NCBI GenBank assembly: GCA_023451735.1
Contig: JAEXYH010000037.1
Location: 62,001 to 126,000 of the forward strand
Reading direction: 5' to 3'
DNA: 64,000 nucleotides
Origin: Pseudomonadota bacterium
Lineage (GTDB): Bacteria; Pseudomonadota; Alphaproteobacteria; Rhizobiales; Rhizobiaceae
Part shown: positions 50,137 through 55,879 of the stretch, piece after piece
Numbering within the stretch: position 1 is the first letter of the stretch
Layout: every line of letters begins with the position of its first letter
The notes under the pieces: model-generated
Told to the model about the DNA's origin: nothing
Seen by the model: the letters and a program-made list of their open reading frames with translations, nothing else
Database searches by the model: none
Made by a program: the position numbers and the translations under genes

Positions 50137-50178
50137 TTTTACGGTCATAAAATGGCTCTTGATTTTACGACCATAAAA
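50137..50178. promoter_or_regulatory. Twin dyad operators TTTTAC-n-TAAAA
   Basis: TTTTACGGTCATAAAA (50137-50152) and TTTTACGACCATAAAA (50163-50178), centres 26 bp apart. The second extends to a dyad ATTTTA-N6-TAAAAT. They lie 63-104 bp upstream of the winged-helix gene and probably bind a dimeric regulator, perhaps that gene's own product. Confidence 0.65.
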
Positions 50179-50240
50179 TGACAGGCTGTCTTTGCTGGCA
50201 GTGAACGGTAAGACCAGCACAAGTAGCGAAAGGAACCGCC

Positions 50241-50762
50241 ATGAGTGTGACGCTATTTAGGGGGGGCGGACTGACGGACCGATCTCCCCACCAACCGATA
50301 AGCTTAGCATCTAGTGAACGCGAAAGACTTGAGCGAGCTGTCGCGAGTTCAATGGATGCCCTGCTTGGTCTGCTGTCTTCATCAGTCGGCTCTAACACGG
50401 ACGACGAGGCAATGATTGAACTTGGGGCGACTTCGGACATGTTCATTGAGCCGCTGACCAAGCATGAAGTCCAAGTATTGGCGTGCGCCCTTTACATGGA
50501 TAAGCAGATGCTCCCTCTTGCCTATGGAGATATTCTCCGTCTGACGGATCGTTTTTCTGGCAAAGCCATGAACATCACCATGGTCTACAAGACAATCGAG
50601 AGGTTGGTGGACCGCGGACTCCTTGCACTGGATGAAAGCCGCGACGGGGGAAGCAACAAGTTTCGTATCTACAAGATACACGGATCGGGACGCGAGGCGT
50701 TCAAGCTCGCAGTTCTGAACTCCCGGCTTTTGGCCGGTTCGAAAAGTCCAGCCGCCGCCTAA
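50241..50762 (+). CDS. Winged-helix transcriptional regulator
   Basis: 173 residues. The second half has a winged-helix pattern: EVQVLACALYMDKQMLPLAYGDILRLTDR, then AMNITMVYKTIERLVDRGLLALDESRDGGSNKFRIYKIH (recognition helix and wing, PadR/MarR style). The first half is a Leu-rich helix. ATG at 50241 follows AAAGGAACC. Preceded by twin TTTTA/TAAAA operators, so autoregulation is likely. Probably controls early phage genes. Confidence 0.75.
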   Translation: MSVTLFRGGGLTDRSPHQPISLASSERERLERAVASSMDALLGLLSSSVGSNTDDEAMIELGATSDMFIEPLTKHEVQVLACALYMDKQMLPLAYGDILRLTDRFSGKAMNITMVYKTIERLVDRGLLALDESRDGGSNKFRIYKIHGSGREAFKLAVLNSRLLAGSKSPAAA

Positions 50763-50809
50763 ACAACGGCGGCTGTGGCACATCTAATCCCTGGGAGAAC
50801 GAGGCTACC

Positions 50810-51166
50810 ATGGAAGCTTTACGCAGTACAACGCGGCTTAGCCGCTTACCTGGAAAGGATCCGCCGATGCGGCACGCACTTCCACCCGATATCAAGGCTC
50901 TCATTTACGAGATGGTTCCGGAGCCACTTGAACGACTCGCTGTAATTAAGGGGCTCGAGGAGTATGTCGCGTTCCTCAAGGCCGAAGGCCGCTTCGACGA
51001 CTGCGATGAGTATCTAGAATCCGAGAGACAAGCTATGACCTTGCACGTTGAGCAAGCCAGAAAAGACAAAAGCCGAGGACGCTTTAAGGTGGTTTTAGCC
51101 TACCTTGCCCCGGCTTTTGTCACTGTACTGACACAAGTCATCACCCACAATCTTCCGGTCGGATAA
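50810..51166 (+). CDS. C-terminal membrane-anchored phage protein
   Basis: 118 residues from ATG 50810 (an internal ATG at 50869, MRHALPPD, is an alternative). Charged helical middle (ERLAVIKGLEEYVAFLKAEGRFDD, YLESERQAMTLHVEQARKDKSRG) and a terminal membrane helix (VVLAYLAPAFVTVLTQVI). Followed by a terminator. Same transcript as the winged-helix gene. Role unknown. Confidence 0.65.
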   Translation: MEALRSTTRLSRLPGKDPPMRHALPPDIKALIYEMVPEPLERLAVIKGLEEYVAFLKAEGRFDDCDEYLESERQAMTLHVEQARKDKSRGRFKVVLAYLAPAFVTVLTQVITHNLPVG

Positions 51167-51187
51167 TCTTGAGTGATGCGCTTGAGA

Positions 51188-51216
51188 AACGGCGGCTTGC
51201 ACCCGCCGTTTTTTTC
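51188..51216 (+). terminator. Intrinsic terminator
   Basis: AACGGCGG / CCGCCGTT stem with a short loop, then TTTTTTT on the plus strand, 20 bp after the stop of the membrane-anchored gene. Confidence 0.85.
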
Positions 51217-51363
51217 ATTCTGCTCTAGGCTGCTTAACAAAAAGCTAAGGCGCTTGTTCCGAGCTCGTAAAACATTATAAGCACCGAATATTGATATTTT
51301 CAAGACAGTCGACGTGACAACGGTATGGCGCGCCAGCTTCGCGCAAGCTACCGCACTTCGATC

Positions 51364-51519
51364 TTACTGGCATTTCGCAAGGATCGTGGCGCTGGCGGAA
51401 GAAGCGCCAAGCTGCAGTTGCTCTATCGCAATGTCTAGATGCCTGAACCTCTCTCGCCAATACGGCCTCTGACGCTTCAGGCTCTTAGGTGCAAGAGTGT
51501 CGGCTATTCCTAATTCCAT
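51364..51519 (-). CDS. Small phage protein, 51 residues
   Basis: MELGIADTLAPKSLKRQRPYW then RERFRHLDIAIEQLQLGASS. AGGAGACC directly before the ATG at 51519 makes it a strong start. Its leader matches that of the excisionase-like gene (GGAGACCAT and the GTGGTGGT tract upstream). Function unknown. Confidence 0.65.
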   Translation of the reverse strand: MELGIADTLAPKSLKRQRPYWRERFRHLDIAIEQLQLGASSASATILAKCQ

Positions 51520-51571
51520 GGTCTCCTCGCTTGTGGTGGTGGGTGATTTAGCTTAGTGGCGTGCGAACACC

Positions 51572-51639
51572 GGAAGGGCTTCCACCCTTCCAGGGGTGTT
51601 CCACCCCACCGGGGGTTATAGGGGGTGGAAGGAACACCC
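51572..51639. repeat. Two adjacent strong inverted repeats
   Basis: GGAAGGG-6nt-CCCTTCC (51572-51591) is followed by GGGTGTTCC-a-CCCC paired with GGGG-TGGaa-GGAACACCC (51594-51639). They directly precede the GTTGGAA iterons and lie downstream of the RepA-like gene; a hairpin origin or transcription stop is possible. Confidence 0.6.
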
Positions 51640-51640
51640 G

Positions 51641-51691
51641 GTTGGAACCGGTTGGAAGCCAGTTGGAAGGCAGTTGGAAAGTCAGTTGGAA
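51641..51691. repeat. Five helically phased GTTGGAA iterons
   Basis: GTTGGAA at 51641, 51651, 51662, 51673 and 51685, spaced 10-12 bp (one DNA turn). The last overlaps the stop codon of the RepA-like gene. Iterons beside an initiator-like gene are typical of replication origins. Confidence 0.6.
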
Positions 51692-53037
51692 TGCTGCTGG
51701 GGTACGCTGAAATCTTCGGCCGAAACCATCAGTTTTTGCCGCTGCTTTGATTGCGGCCCCTCCATGACGACCTTGATCTCGCCGCGCGACAGTAGCGACT
51801 TCATCGCGGCTTCGAGAGCCTTCTTGCTGACGCCTTCGGCCCCAGGCATATCGGCCATCACCGTCGGCGCGTAGTTGACCCCCTTGCCTGTGGACACGCG
51901 CATACCGCTCCTGTTGAGGTTCGACAGCACCTCCTTGAAGACGCGCTCGGCGTGCGCCGCCACCATAGCCATGCCGACCGGCGGCTTGCCGTCATCGAGC
52001 ACAAAGGCACCATCCTTCCAACGGATCTTGATCTCACCGCCGGTCGTGCCGTAGTTCGCCTTCATAGTCTTGAGGATACGCAGATCCGGGTCCGCGCTTT
52101 TGTCATCTGGCCGTGTCAGGTAAAGACGCGAGCGCACCGAGTTATTCCACGCGGTCGACCCCGAGGAGCCACTGCCGCTCTGCATGCCGGACACGGACGG
52201 ATGGGCAAGCAAGATAACCGCGCAGTCGAGCCCAATAGCGAGCTTGCGAAGCTGACCAATGAACTGACGGACCTGGCCTCGCTTGATCTCGTCACCGCCG
52301 AAAAGGTCGGCCGCCGTGTCGAACACGATTAGTCGCGGCTTCCACTCCGCCGCATATTCGACGATGGTCTGCATGAGCGGCGTAGGCAGCATGTTGCCCT
52401 TATTGTTCGGCACCGACAGAAGAGCATCGCGGTCAGCTAGCGGTAGAAGCCGGAAGCCGCCAAGGTCCTCGAGGGTCCGACGGTGCATCTTCGCGATATC
52501 GAGAAGGCGTCGCCAGAACTCTTCGGCCTCGTCTTCGGCTCCAACGTACAGCGTCCTGCCCGGCAAAGGCGCCATGTCAAGCGTGTCGACCCCCATCGCT
52601 CCCGCAGCGGCGAGCTGCAGCGTCAGGAGCGACTTTCCCACGCCGCCATCACCATTCACTATCGTGACCTGCCTCAGAGGCACAAGGTCTGGCGCATACC
52701 ACTGGCGGGTCGGTACAGGCTTCCCGTGCCACTCGGTAGGATCAACAAAGGCAAGGGGGGGCTGATCGTCGGATGCCTCTGTGGCTTGCTCCCGAGTTTC
52801 TGGGACCAAGGCGGGCCGGTTGTCGTTGGCTGCAGTTGTCCGGAATTTCCGGTTATCTGGTGCCGCCCCCTCAGCCAGAAAGCTGGCCTTGACCGTCTTC
52901 ACCTCCCCGTCATCGAAACTGACCATCGCGCGATCTGAGTCGCCTGAGATAACCTTGCCCTCGCCCCACATGTAGTGGCGCACACGATCGCCGGCCTTCC
53001 AGTCGCATTTAGGCGGCGCGCTTGCTGTCATGCTCAA
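51682..53037 (-). CDS. RepA-like AAA ATPase with N-terminal Tudor-like domain
   Basis: 451 residues. Residues ~10-60 (CDWKAGDRVRHYMWGEGKVISGDSDRAMVSFDDGEVKTVKASFL) resemble the C-terminal Tudor-like domain of UvrD/PcrA helicases. From ~120 is a RepA/AAA_25 hexameric helicase-type ATPase: VNGDGGVGKSLLTLQLAAAG (Walker A), RTLYVGAEDEAEEFWRRL, PRLIVFDTAADLFGGDEI (Walker B), CAVILLAHPSVSG. C-terminus is helical, ending QQHSN. It is the best candidate for the phage replication protein. Overlaps the next upstream gene by 29 bp. Confidence 0.85.
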   Translation of the reverse strand: MSMTASAPPKCDWKAGDRVRHYMWGEGKVISGDSDRAMVSFDDGEVKTVKASFLAEGAAPDNRKFRTTAANDNRPALVPETREQATEASDDQPPLAFVDPTEWHGKPVPTRQWYAPDLVPLRQVTIVNGDGGVGKSLLTLQLAAAGAMGVDTLDMAPLPGRTLYVGAEDEAEEFWRRLLDIAKMHRRTLEDLGGFRLLPLADRDALLSVPNNKGNMLPTPLMQTIVEYAAEWKPRLIVFDTAADLFGGDEIKRGQVRQFIGQLRKLAIGLDCAVILLAHPSVSGMQSGSGSSGSTAWNNSVRSRLYLTRPDDKSADPDLRILKTMKANYGTTGGEIKIRWKDGAFVLDDGKPPVGMAMVAAHAERVFKEVLSNLNRSGMRVSTGKGVNYAPTVMADMPGAEGVSKKALEAAMKSLLSRGEIKVVMEGPQSKQRQKLMVSAEDFSVPQQHSN

Positions 53038-53278
53038 ATTCCACCTCGTCTTGCATCATATCGAGTAATTCACGGCGCACTTCCGGCGCGAGGCTGATGA
53101 TTTGCGAACCGCCCCGAGAGGGCGGCCCGTAGACCAGGAGGCGACCGTCGGGCGCCTGAACGATGGTGCAGTCGTAGATCAGCACGCCCTCGGCGGGCTC
53201 GAAAGAGAACCGCGCCAGCGTGCGGAACCCGCTTGGCGAAGGCTCATGGCTTTTCCTCGTGACGCTCCTGACCCTCAC
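53009..53278 (-). CDS. Hypothetical phage protein, 89 residues
   Basis: From GTG 53278: RFSFEPAEGVLIYDCTIVQAPDGRLLVYGPPSRGG then LAPEVRRELLDMMQDEVEFE. The middle looks like the SpoVG-like beta-hairpin pattern found in phage early proteins. GTGA overlap with the preceding gene's stop. Unknown role, early region. Confidence 0.65.
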   Translation of the reverse strand: MRVRSVTRKSHEPSPSGFRTLARFSFEPAEGVLIYDCTIVQAPDGRLLVYGPPSRGGSQIISLAPEVRRELLDMMQDEVEFEHDSKRAA

Positions 53279-53493
53279 GCAGTGGCCTCATCAGCGTCAA
53301 TCACGTAAGCAAAGCCTGGCTTCCTCTCATCACCTTTAATGAGGTGGACCAAGTACATCGGGCGCTCAGATAGGCTGCCGTGGACAACAATGCCCACTGC
53401 TTCGACCGGCAGATATTCCCACGCGCCGTTAGAAAAAGGGTTCTGGTGAGCGTGGGCGTGTCCACGGAACGGCTGAATCGGCGTGACTTGCAT
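53275..53493 (-). CDS. Hypothetical early phage protein, 72 residues
   Basis: MQVTPIQPFRGHAHAHQNPF then VGIVVHGSLSERPMYLVHLIKGDERKPGFAYVIDADEATA. GGAGGATCT lies directly before the ATG. Coupled to the next gene by a GTGA overlap. Unrecognised; the His-rich start is notable. Confidence 0.65.
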   Translation of the reverse strand: MQVTPIQPFRGHAHAHQNPFSNGAWEYLPVEAVGIVVHGSLSERPMYLVHLIKGDERKPGFAYVIDADEATA

Positions 53494-53559
53494 AGATCCT
53501 CCTTCCAGCGCGAAGGCCGGCTATGGTGTTGAATTTACTGGGTGCAAAATTGCGTTGAG

Positions 53560-53772
53560 TTAGGCGGATACGGAGTGCGGCGCCCTTAGCGCTTCCGCTG
53601 CCTCCGTCAGGATCGTGGCGAAGTCGAACGCATCCTCTGGTTCCACCTCAAGGTAGAAGTGTTCGTTGTCAGCATCCGCCAAGAGCGCCGTCATATTGGC
53701 AGCCATCGCACCCAGCTTATCAGCAAGCTTTTGTCCTCGATCGTGTCTATGGAGGTGATGAACACCGCTCAT
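53560..53772 (-). CDS. Hypothetical early phage protein, 70 residues
   Basis: MSGVHHLHRHDRGQKLADKLG, then LADADNEHFYLEVEPEDAFDFATILTEAAEALR, acidic and helical. ATGA overlap with the excisionase-like gene, so they form one operon. Function unknown. Confidence 0.6.
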   Translation of the reverse strand: MSGVHHLHRHDRGQKLADKLGAMAANMTALLADADNEHFYLEVEPEDAFDFATILTEAAEALRAPHSVSA

Positions 53773-53981
53773 GCCGCAGTCCTCGCCGCACTCTCCTGCC
53801 CTGCAATCCAGGCGGTCAGGACGGACCTACGTGCGCGAATCAACTTGCCCACGCGGTAGTGGGGGATGGTGCCCTTGTTTATCTGGTAGAATACGGCGCG
53901 CATGTCTTCGCCAAGGAACGCGGCAATTGCCTCAGCGCCCTTCAGGACGTCGTCGGCGAGGTTATCGTTTGCAGAATTCAT
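53769..53981 (-). CDS. Excisionase-like HTH protein
   Basis: 70 residues. VLKGAEAIAAFLGEDMRAVFYQINKGTIPHYRVGKLIRARRSVL is a MerR/excisionase-type winged helix: helix-turn-helix with the I-P-x-x-R-V-G-K-x-I-x-x-x-x motif. Starts from ATG 53981 behind AGGAGA. In phages this is either a recombination directionality factor or a small regulator; here no integrase accompanies it. First gene of the minus-strand early operon. Confidence 0.75.
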   Translation of the reverse strand: MNSANDNLADDVLKGAEAIAAFLGEDMRAVFYQINKGTIPHYRVGKLIRARRSVLTAWIAGQESAARTAA

Positions 53982-54451
53982 ATGGTCTCCTCTGTGGTGG
54001 TTGGTGGTGTAGCGATCAAGGCGGTTACATTGACCATGTGCAATGACCGCGTTCACAATCGGCATCATCACTGAGGCCGGTCGCAAATTTCGTGGTCAAT
54101 CGTATTGGGCTGTACACAAACGCGGAGCGCAATACGGCTCGAGCGAAAGTGCCTATGCACTGAAATTAAGGAAGTATGGTGCTCCGGCATTTCTTGCCGG
54201 TCCGGTCACTGATCGACGCAAAAAACGCCGCCCGATCCGCGGGCTTACGGGCAGGTTTTCCCTGCAACTAAGGCGCAAGCGCCATGCGGGAACCACCCCG
54301 CGAAACATCGTGACCACCACAATCACGATAACCGTATATATGAGGGTTTTTACAAATTTGTCAATGTGAGTACGAGGCAACACCACTGCCACAGAAAATC
54401 CATGACGAGATTTAGCACATGCTTAAGCTGTCACCCGGTCCCGGCTACTCT
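53982..54451. other. Intergenic region between the excisionase-like gene and the repressor
   Basis: About 470 bp. An open frame on the plus strand (54043-54369) lacks a ribosome site and ends in a Thr/Ile-rich stretch, so I do not call it a gene. A palindrome ACAAATTTGT occurs near 54350-54359. Probably early promoter/operator DNA. Confidence 0.45.
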
Positions 54452-54712
54452 TCACCTCGACGCGCGCAGGCGAACCCCCGGACCGCCAGACGAAGAGTAT
54501 TCCCCATCGAAGAACTCTGCTCCTCCATTAGTTAGAGCGTCAACGATTTTACCCACGGTGTCTGGTCGACCGCCTAATTCGCCATCGCCGGCCTCTAGTC
54601 GCTTGATGGTGGCCTCAGAGACTTCTGAAGCCTTTGCTAAATCGGCCTGTGACCACCCTAGCAATGCTCGCGCGGCCTTCACTTGTCGAATTGATACTTT
54701 TAGTATTGACAC
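54452..54712 (-). CDS. Xre-family repressor (Cro/CI-like)
   Basis: 86 residues from GTG 54712: RQVKAARALLGWSQADLAKASEVSEATIKRLEAGDGELGGRPDTV is a standard HTH_3 domain (helix 2-turn-helix 3 in WSQADLAKASEVSEATIKRLE). No C-terminal dimerisation/LexA-like peptidase domain, so not SOS-cleavable. An operator GATACT...AGTATT lies inside its codons 2-7 and another just upstream, suggesting tight autoregulation. It is divergent from the gene at 54782 and is the lysogeny regulator candidate. Confidence 0.8.
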   Translation of the reverse strand: MSILKVSIRQVKAARALLGWSQADLAKASEVSEATIKRLEAGDGELGGRPDTVGKIVDALTNGGAEFFDGEYSSSGGPGVRLRASR

Positions 54713-54746
54713 ACCGTTACTCCGTGATATTGATACTATTAGTATC
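54693..54746. promoter_or_regulatory. Paired palindromic operators of the Xre repressor
   Basis: GATACTTTTAGTATT (54693-54707) and GATACTATTAGTATC (54732-54746, a perfect 7-bp-arm palindrome around a single base), centres 39 bp apart. The first lies inside the repressor's own start region; the second is in the divergent promoter. A TTGACA at 54706-54711 could be a plus-strand -35. Confidence 0.7.
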
Positions 54747-54781
54747 GAAGTCGCAAGCGGAACGCAATGGAGTGAGCTGAA

Positions 54782-55192
54782 ATGACGCGCAATATGGTTA
54801 GCGATAATCTAACGGTGGAGGCCATCGCCGCTGTAGCGGTAAGGACGATGGATGGCTGGCAGCAAGCCGACAAAAATCACCGTAACGCCGAACGAGAGAT
54901 TTTAGCTGAGAGGATTTCGCAGCTCGAGACGGAGGCATCATATTATATCGCCTCCACGCCGGAGGCGGCGCTCTATCAGTTAGGCGTAGCGCGCTCGCAT
55001 GCGGACACCCTCGTTGCAAACTACGTCGACGACCTCGTTGGCACTAATCTGTACCGCAACCTAGAGCGCCTCCTTATTCAGCTGACGAGGTACATCGAAG
55101 AGACAAGCGGCGTTACACGCGAGCAGGCGGGCCTCCTTTATTATTCCGATCCCAGAAATGATGGATACGTATTTGCGGAGGCCCGCCAATGA
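54782..55192 (+). CDS. Hypothetical early phage protein, 136 residues
   Basis: Helical soluble protein: VEAIAAVAVRTMDGWQQADKNHRNAEREILAERISQLETEASYYIASTPEAALYQLGVARSHAD... and YRNLERLLIQLTRYIEET. ATGA overlap with the next gene. It is the first gene rightward from the Xre operator region, hence repressor-controlled. Unrecognised. Confidence 0.65.
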   Translation: MTRNMVSDNLTVEAIAAVAVRTMDGWQQADKNHRNAEREILAERISQLETEASYYIASTPEAALYQLGVARSHADTLVANYVDDLVGTNLYRNLERLLIQLTRYIEETSGVTREQAGLLYYSDPRNDGYVFAEARQ

Positions 55193-55383
55193 ACGCGACC
55201 GACAAAATCCACGCGATCGTACGGACCCTTGGCATCGAGATCCGCATCATGTCCGCCCTTACCGCCTACGCCGAGGAGGCCGGCAGCGACAACGAGATTG
55301 AGAGCTGGCAAGCCTATCGTGTATGGGAGGCCTTTGAAGAATTGGAGGCCCTAGTCGATCAGCAGCAGCCTTCTAAGCAGTAG
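55189..55383 (+). CDS. Hypothetical phage protein, 64 residues
   Basis: MNATDKIHAIVRTLGIEIRIM, then AYEEAGSD-type acidic middle and VWEAFEELEALVDQQQPSKQ. Its last codons overlap a tRNA-like remnant at 55369-55403. Coupled to the gene upstream by an ATGA overlap. Function unknown. Confidence 0.6.
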   Translation: MNATDKIHAIVRTLGIEIRIMSALTAYAEEAGSDNEIESWQAYRVWEAFEELEALVDQQQPSKQ

Positions 55384-55403
55384 ATCGCAGGTTCGAGTCC
55401 CGC
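55369..55403 (+). other. tRNA-Arg(TCT)-like 3' remnant
   Basis: CCTTCTAAGCAG followed by TAGATC and GCAGGTTCGAGTCC-CGC reads like the anticodon-loop to T-arm part of tRNA-Arg(TCT), but the T-stem has a mismatch and the acceptor stem is missing. Not a functional tRNA; possibly a second or older attachment site. Confidence 0.4.
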
Positions 55404-55583
55404 AGGTCAAAACAATCGCTGCCACCACCAGCGTTATGCCGTCACCACCGGCACCTAGGCCGTCCTGCCAGCGCAGGGCGGCTTTTCCATGCCATTCGTG
55501 TTGCAGGCGTGTTGCATCGAATAGTTTGCAACACCTTGTAATGCCTGGAAATGCCCGGATCTGGCTCACAACGTGTTGCAAGC

Positions 55584-55612
55584 AAAAAGCCCGCCTTTCT
55601 GGGGCGGGCTTC
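55584..55612. terminator. Bidirectional-type terminator between prophage and tRNA-Met
   Basis: AAGCCCGCC / GGCGGGCTT stem with a 7-nt loop, an A-run on the left. On the minus strand it gives GCGGGCTTTTTGC, so it can end tRNA-Met transcription. Confidence 0.75.
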
Positions 55613-55644
55613 GAGCTAAGCGACTGTAATCGCTAAGGAATTTT

Positions 55645-55657
55645 TGGTAGCGGGAGA
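55645..55657. repeat. Putative attR core in the tRNA-Met 3' end
   Basis: TGGTAGCGGGAGA, the tRNA 3' end including the encoded CCA, identical to 20406-20418. The tRNA is intact, as expected when the phage supplies the missing 3' piece on integration. Confidence 0.6.
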
Positions 55658-55721
55658 GGGACTTGAACCCCCGACACGCGGATTATGATTCCGCTGCTCT
55701 AACCACCTGAGCTACCCCGCC
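55645..55721 (-). tRNA. tRNA-Met (CAT), elongator type
   Basis: 77 nt including the encoded CCA. Minus-strand sequence starts GGCGGGGTAGCTCAGG, has the anticodon stem GCGGA/TCCGC with loop ATCATAA (anticodon CAT), and the T-arm GGGGGTTCAAGTCCCTC. The acceptor stem ends TCCCGCTA-CCA. The sequence matches elongator tRNA-Met of Rhizobiaceae; tRNA-Ile2 (CAT) is a less likely alternative. It is downstream of mnmA on the same strand and is the likely prophage integration target. Confidence 0.93.
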
Positions 55722-55763
55722 ACAAGGGCCGTGCGATTGGCTCGGCCCGTTTGGATGTGCGGC

Positions 55764-55792
55764 TTATAAAGCCCGTGTCACCAAAGTGTCAA
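55764..55792 (-). promoter_or_regulatory. Near-consensus housekeeping promoter for tRNA-Met
   Basis: On the minus strand TTGACA, exactly 17 bp, TTATAA, placing the start about 35 bp upstream of the tRNA 5' end at 55721. Very close to the sigma-70-type consensus, as expected for a tRNA gene. Confidence 0.8.
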
Positions 55793-55879
55793 GCGCATGA
55801 TTGGAGAAAAACTGAGGAGTTGCGAACCTTCGTTTTTCTCCAGTTTCCCGCTCTTTCAAAAGCAGGGAAATCGCCGCCC

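Larger units (their letters stand above)
49304..50240. other. Long mostly non-coding region, probable replication/control region
   Basis: Over 900 bp with no strong gene. It contains symmetric sites GCTGAA-TT-TTCAGC (49643-49656) and TATCT-ATAG-AGATA near 49699-49712, DnaA boxes at 50006-50068, and twin operators at 50137-50178. Together these suggest early control and an origin of replication. Confidence 0.55.
20406..55657. mobile_element. Integrated siphovirus-type prophage, about 35.2 kb
   Basis: Bounded by 13-bp direct repeats, one at the 3' end of an intact tRNA-Met. It contains a full set of phage modules: left cargo arm (ATPase/PIN, R-M), spanins and endolysin, tail fibre to terminase in one long minus-strand block, then HNH nuclease, origin-like region, replication ATPase, excisionase-like and Xre regulators. 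All structural genes appear intact. No tyrosine or serine recombinase gene was found. The head/tail set resembles HK97-like phages of Rhizobiales, with some tail proteins also related to GTA proteins. Confidence 0.9.

Noticed and set aside
54043..54369. Plus-strand open frame between excisionase-like gene and repressor
   Set aside because: No ribosome-binding site, basic low-complexity composition and a Thr/Ile-rich end; lies in likely operator DNA.
55351..55581. Minus-strand open frame that might be a decayed integrase
   Set aside because: Its GTRTCDLLLRR end is the familiar reverse-strand translation of tRNA sequence, not a recombinase motif.
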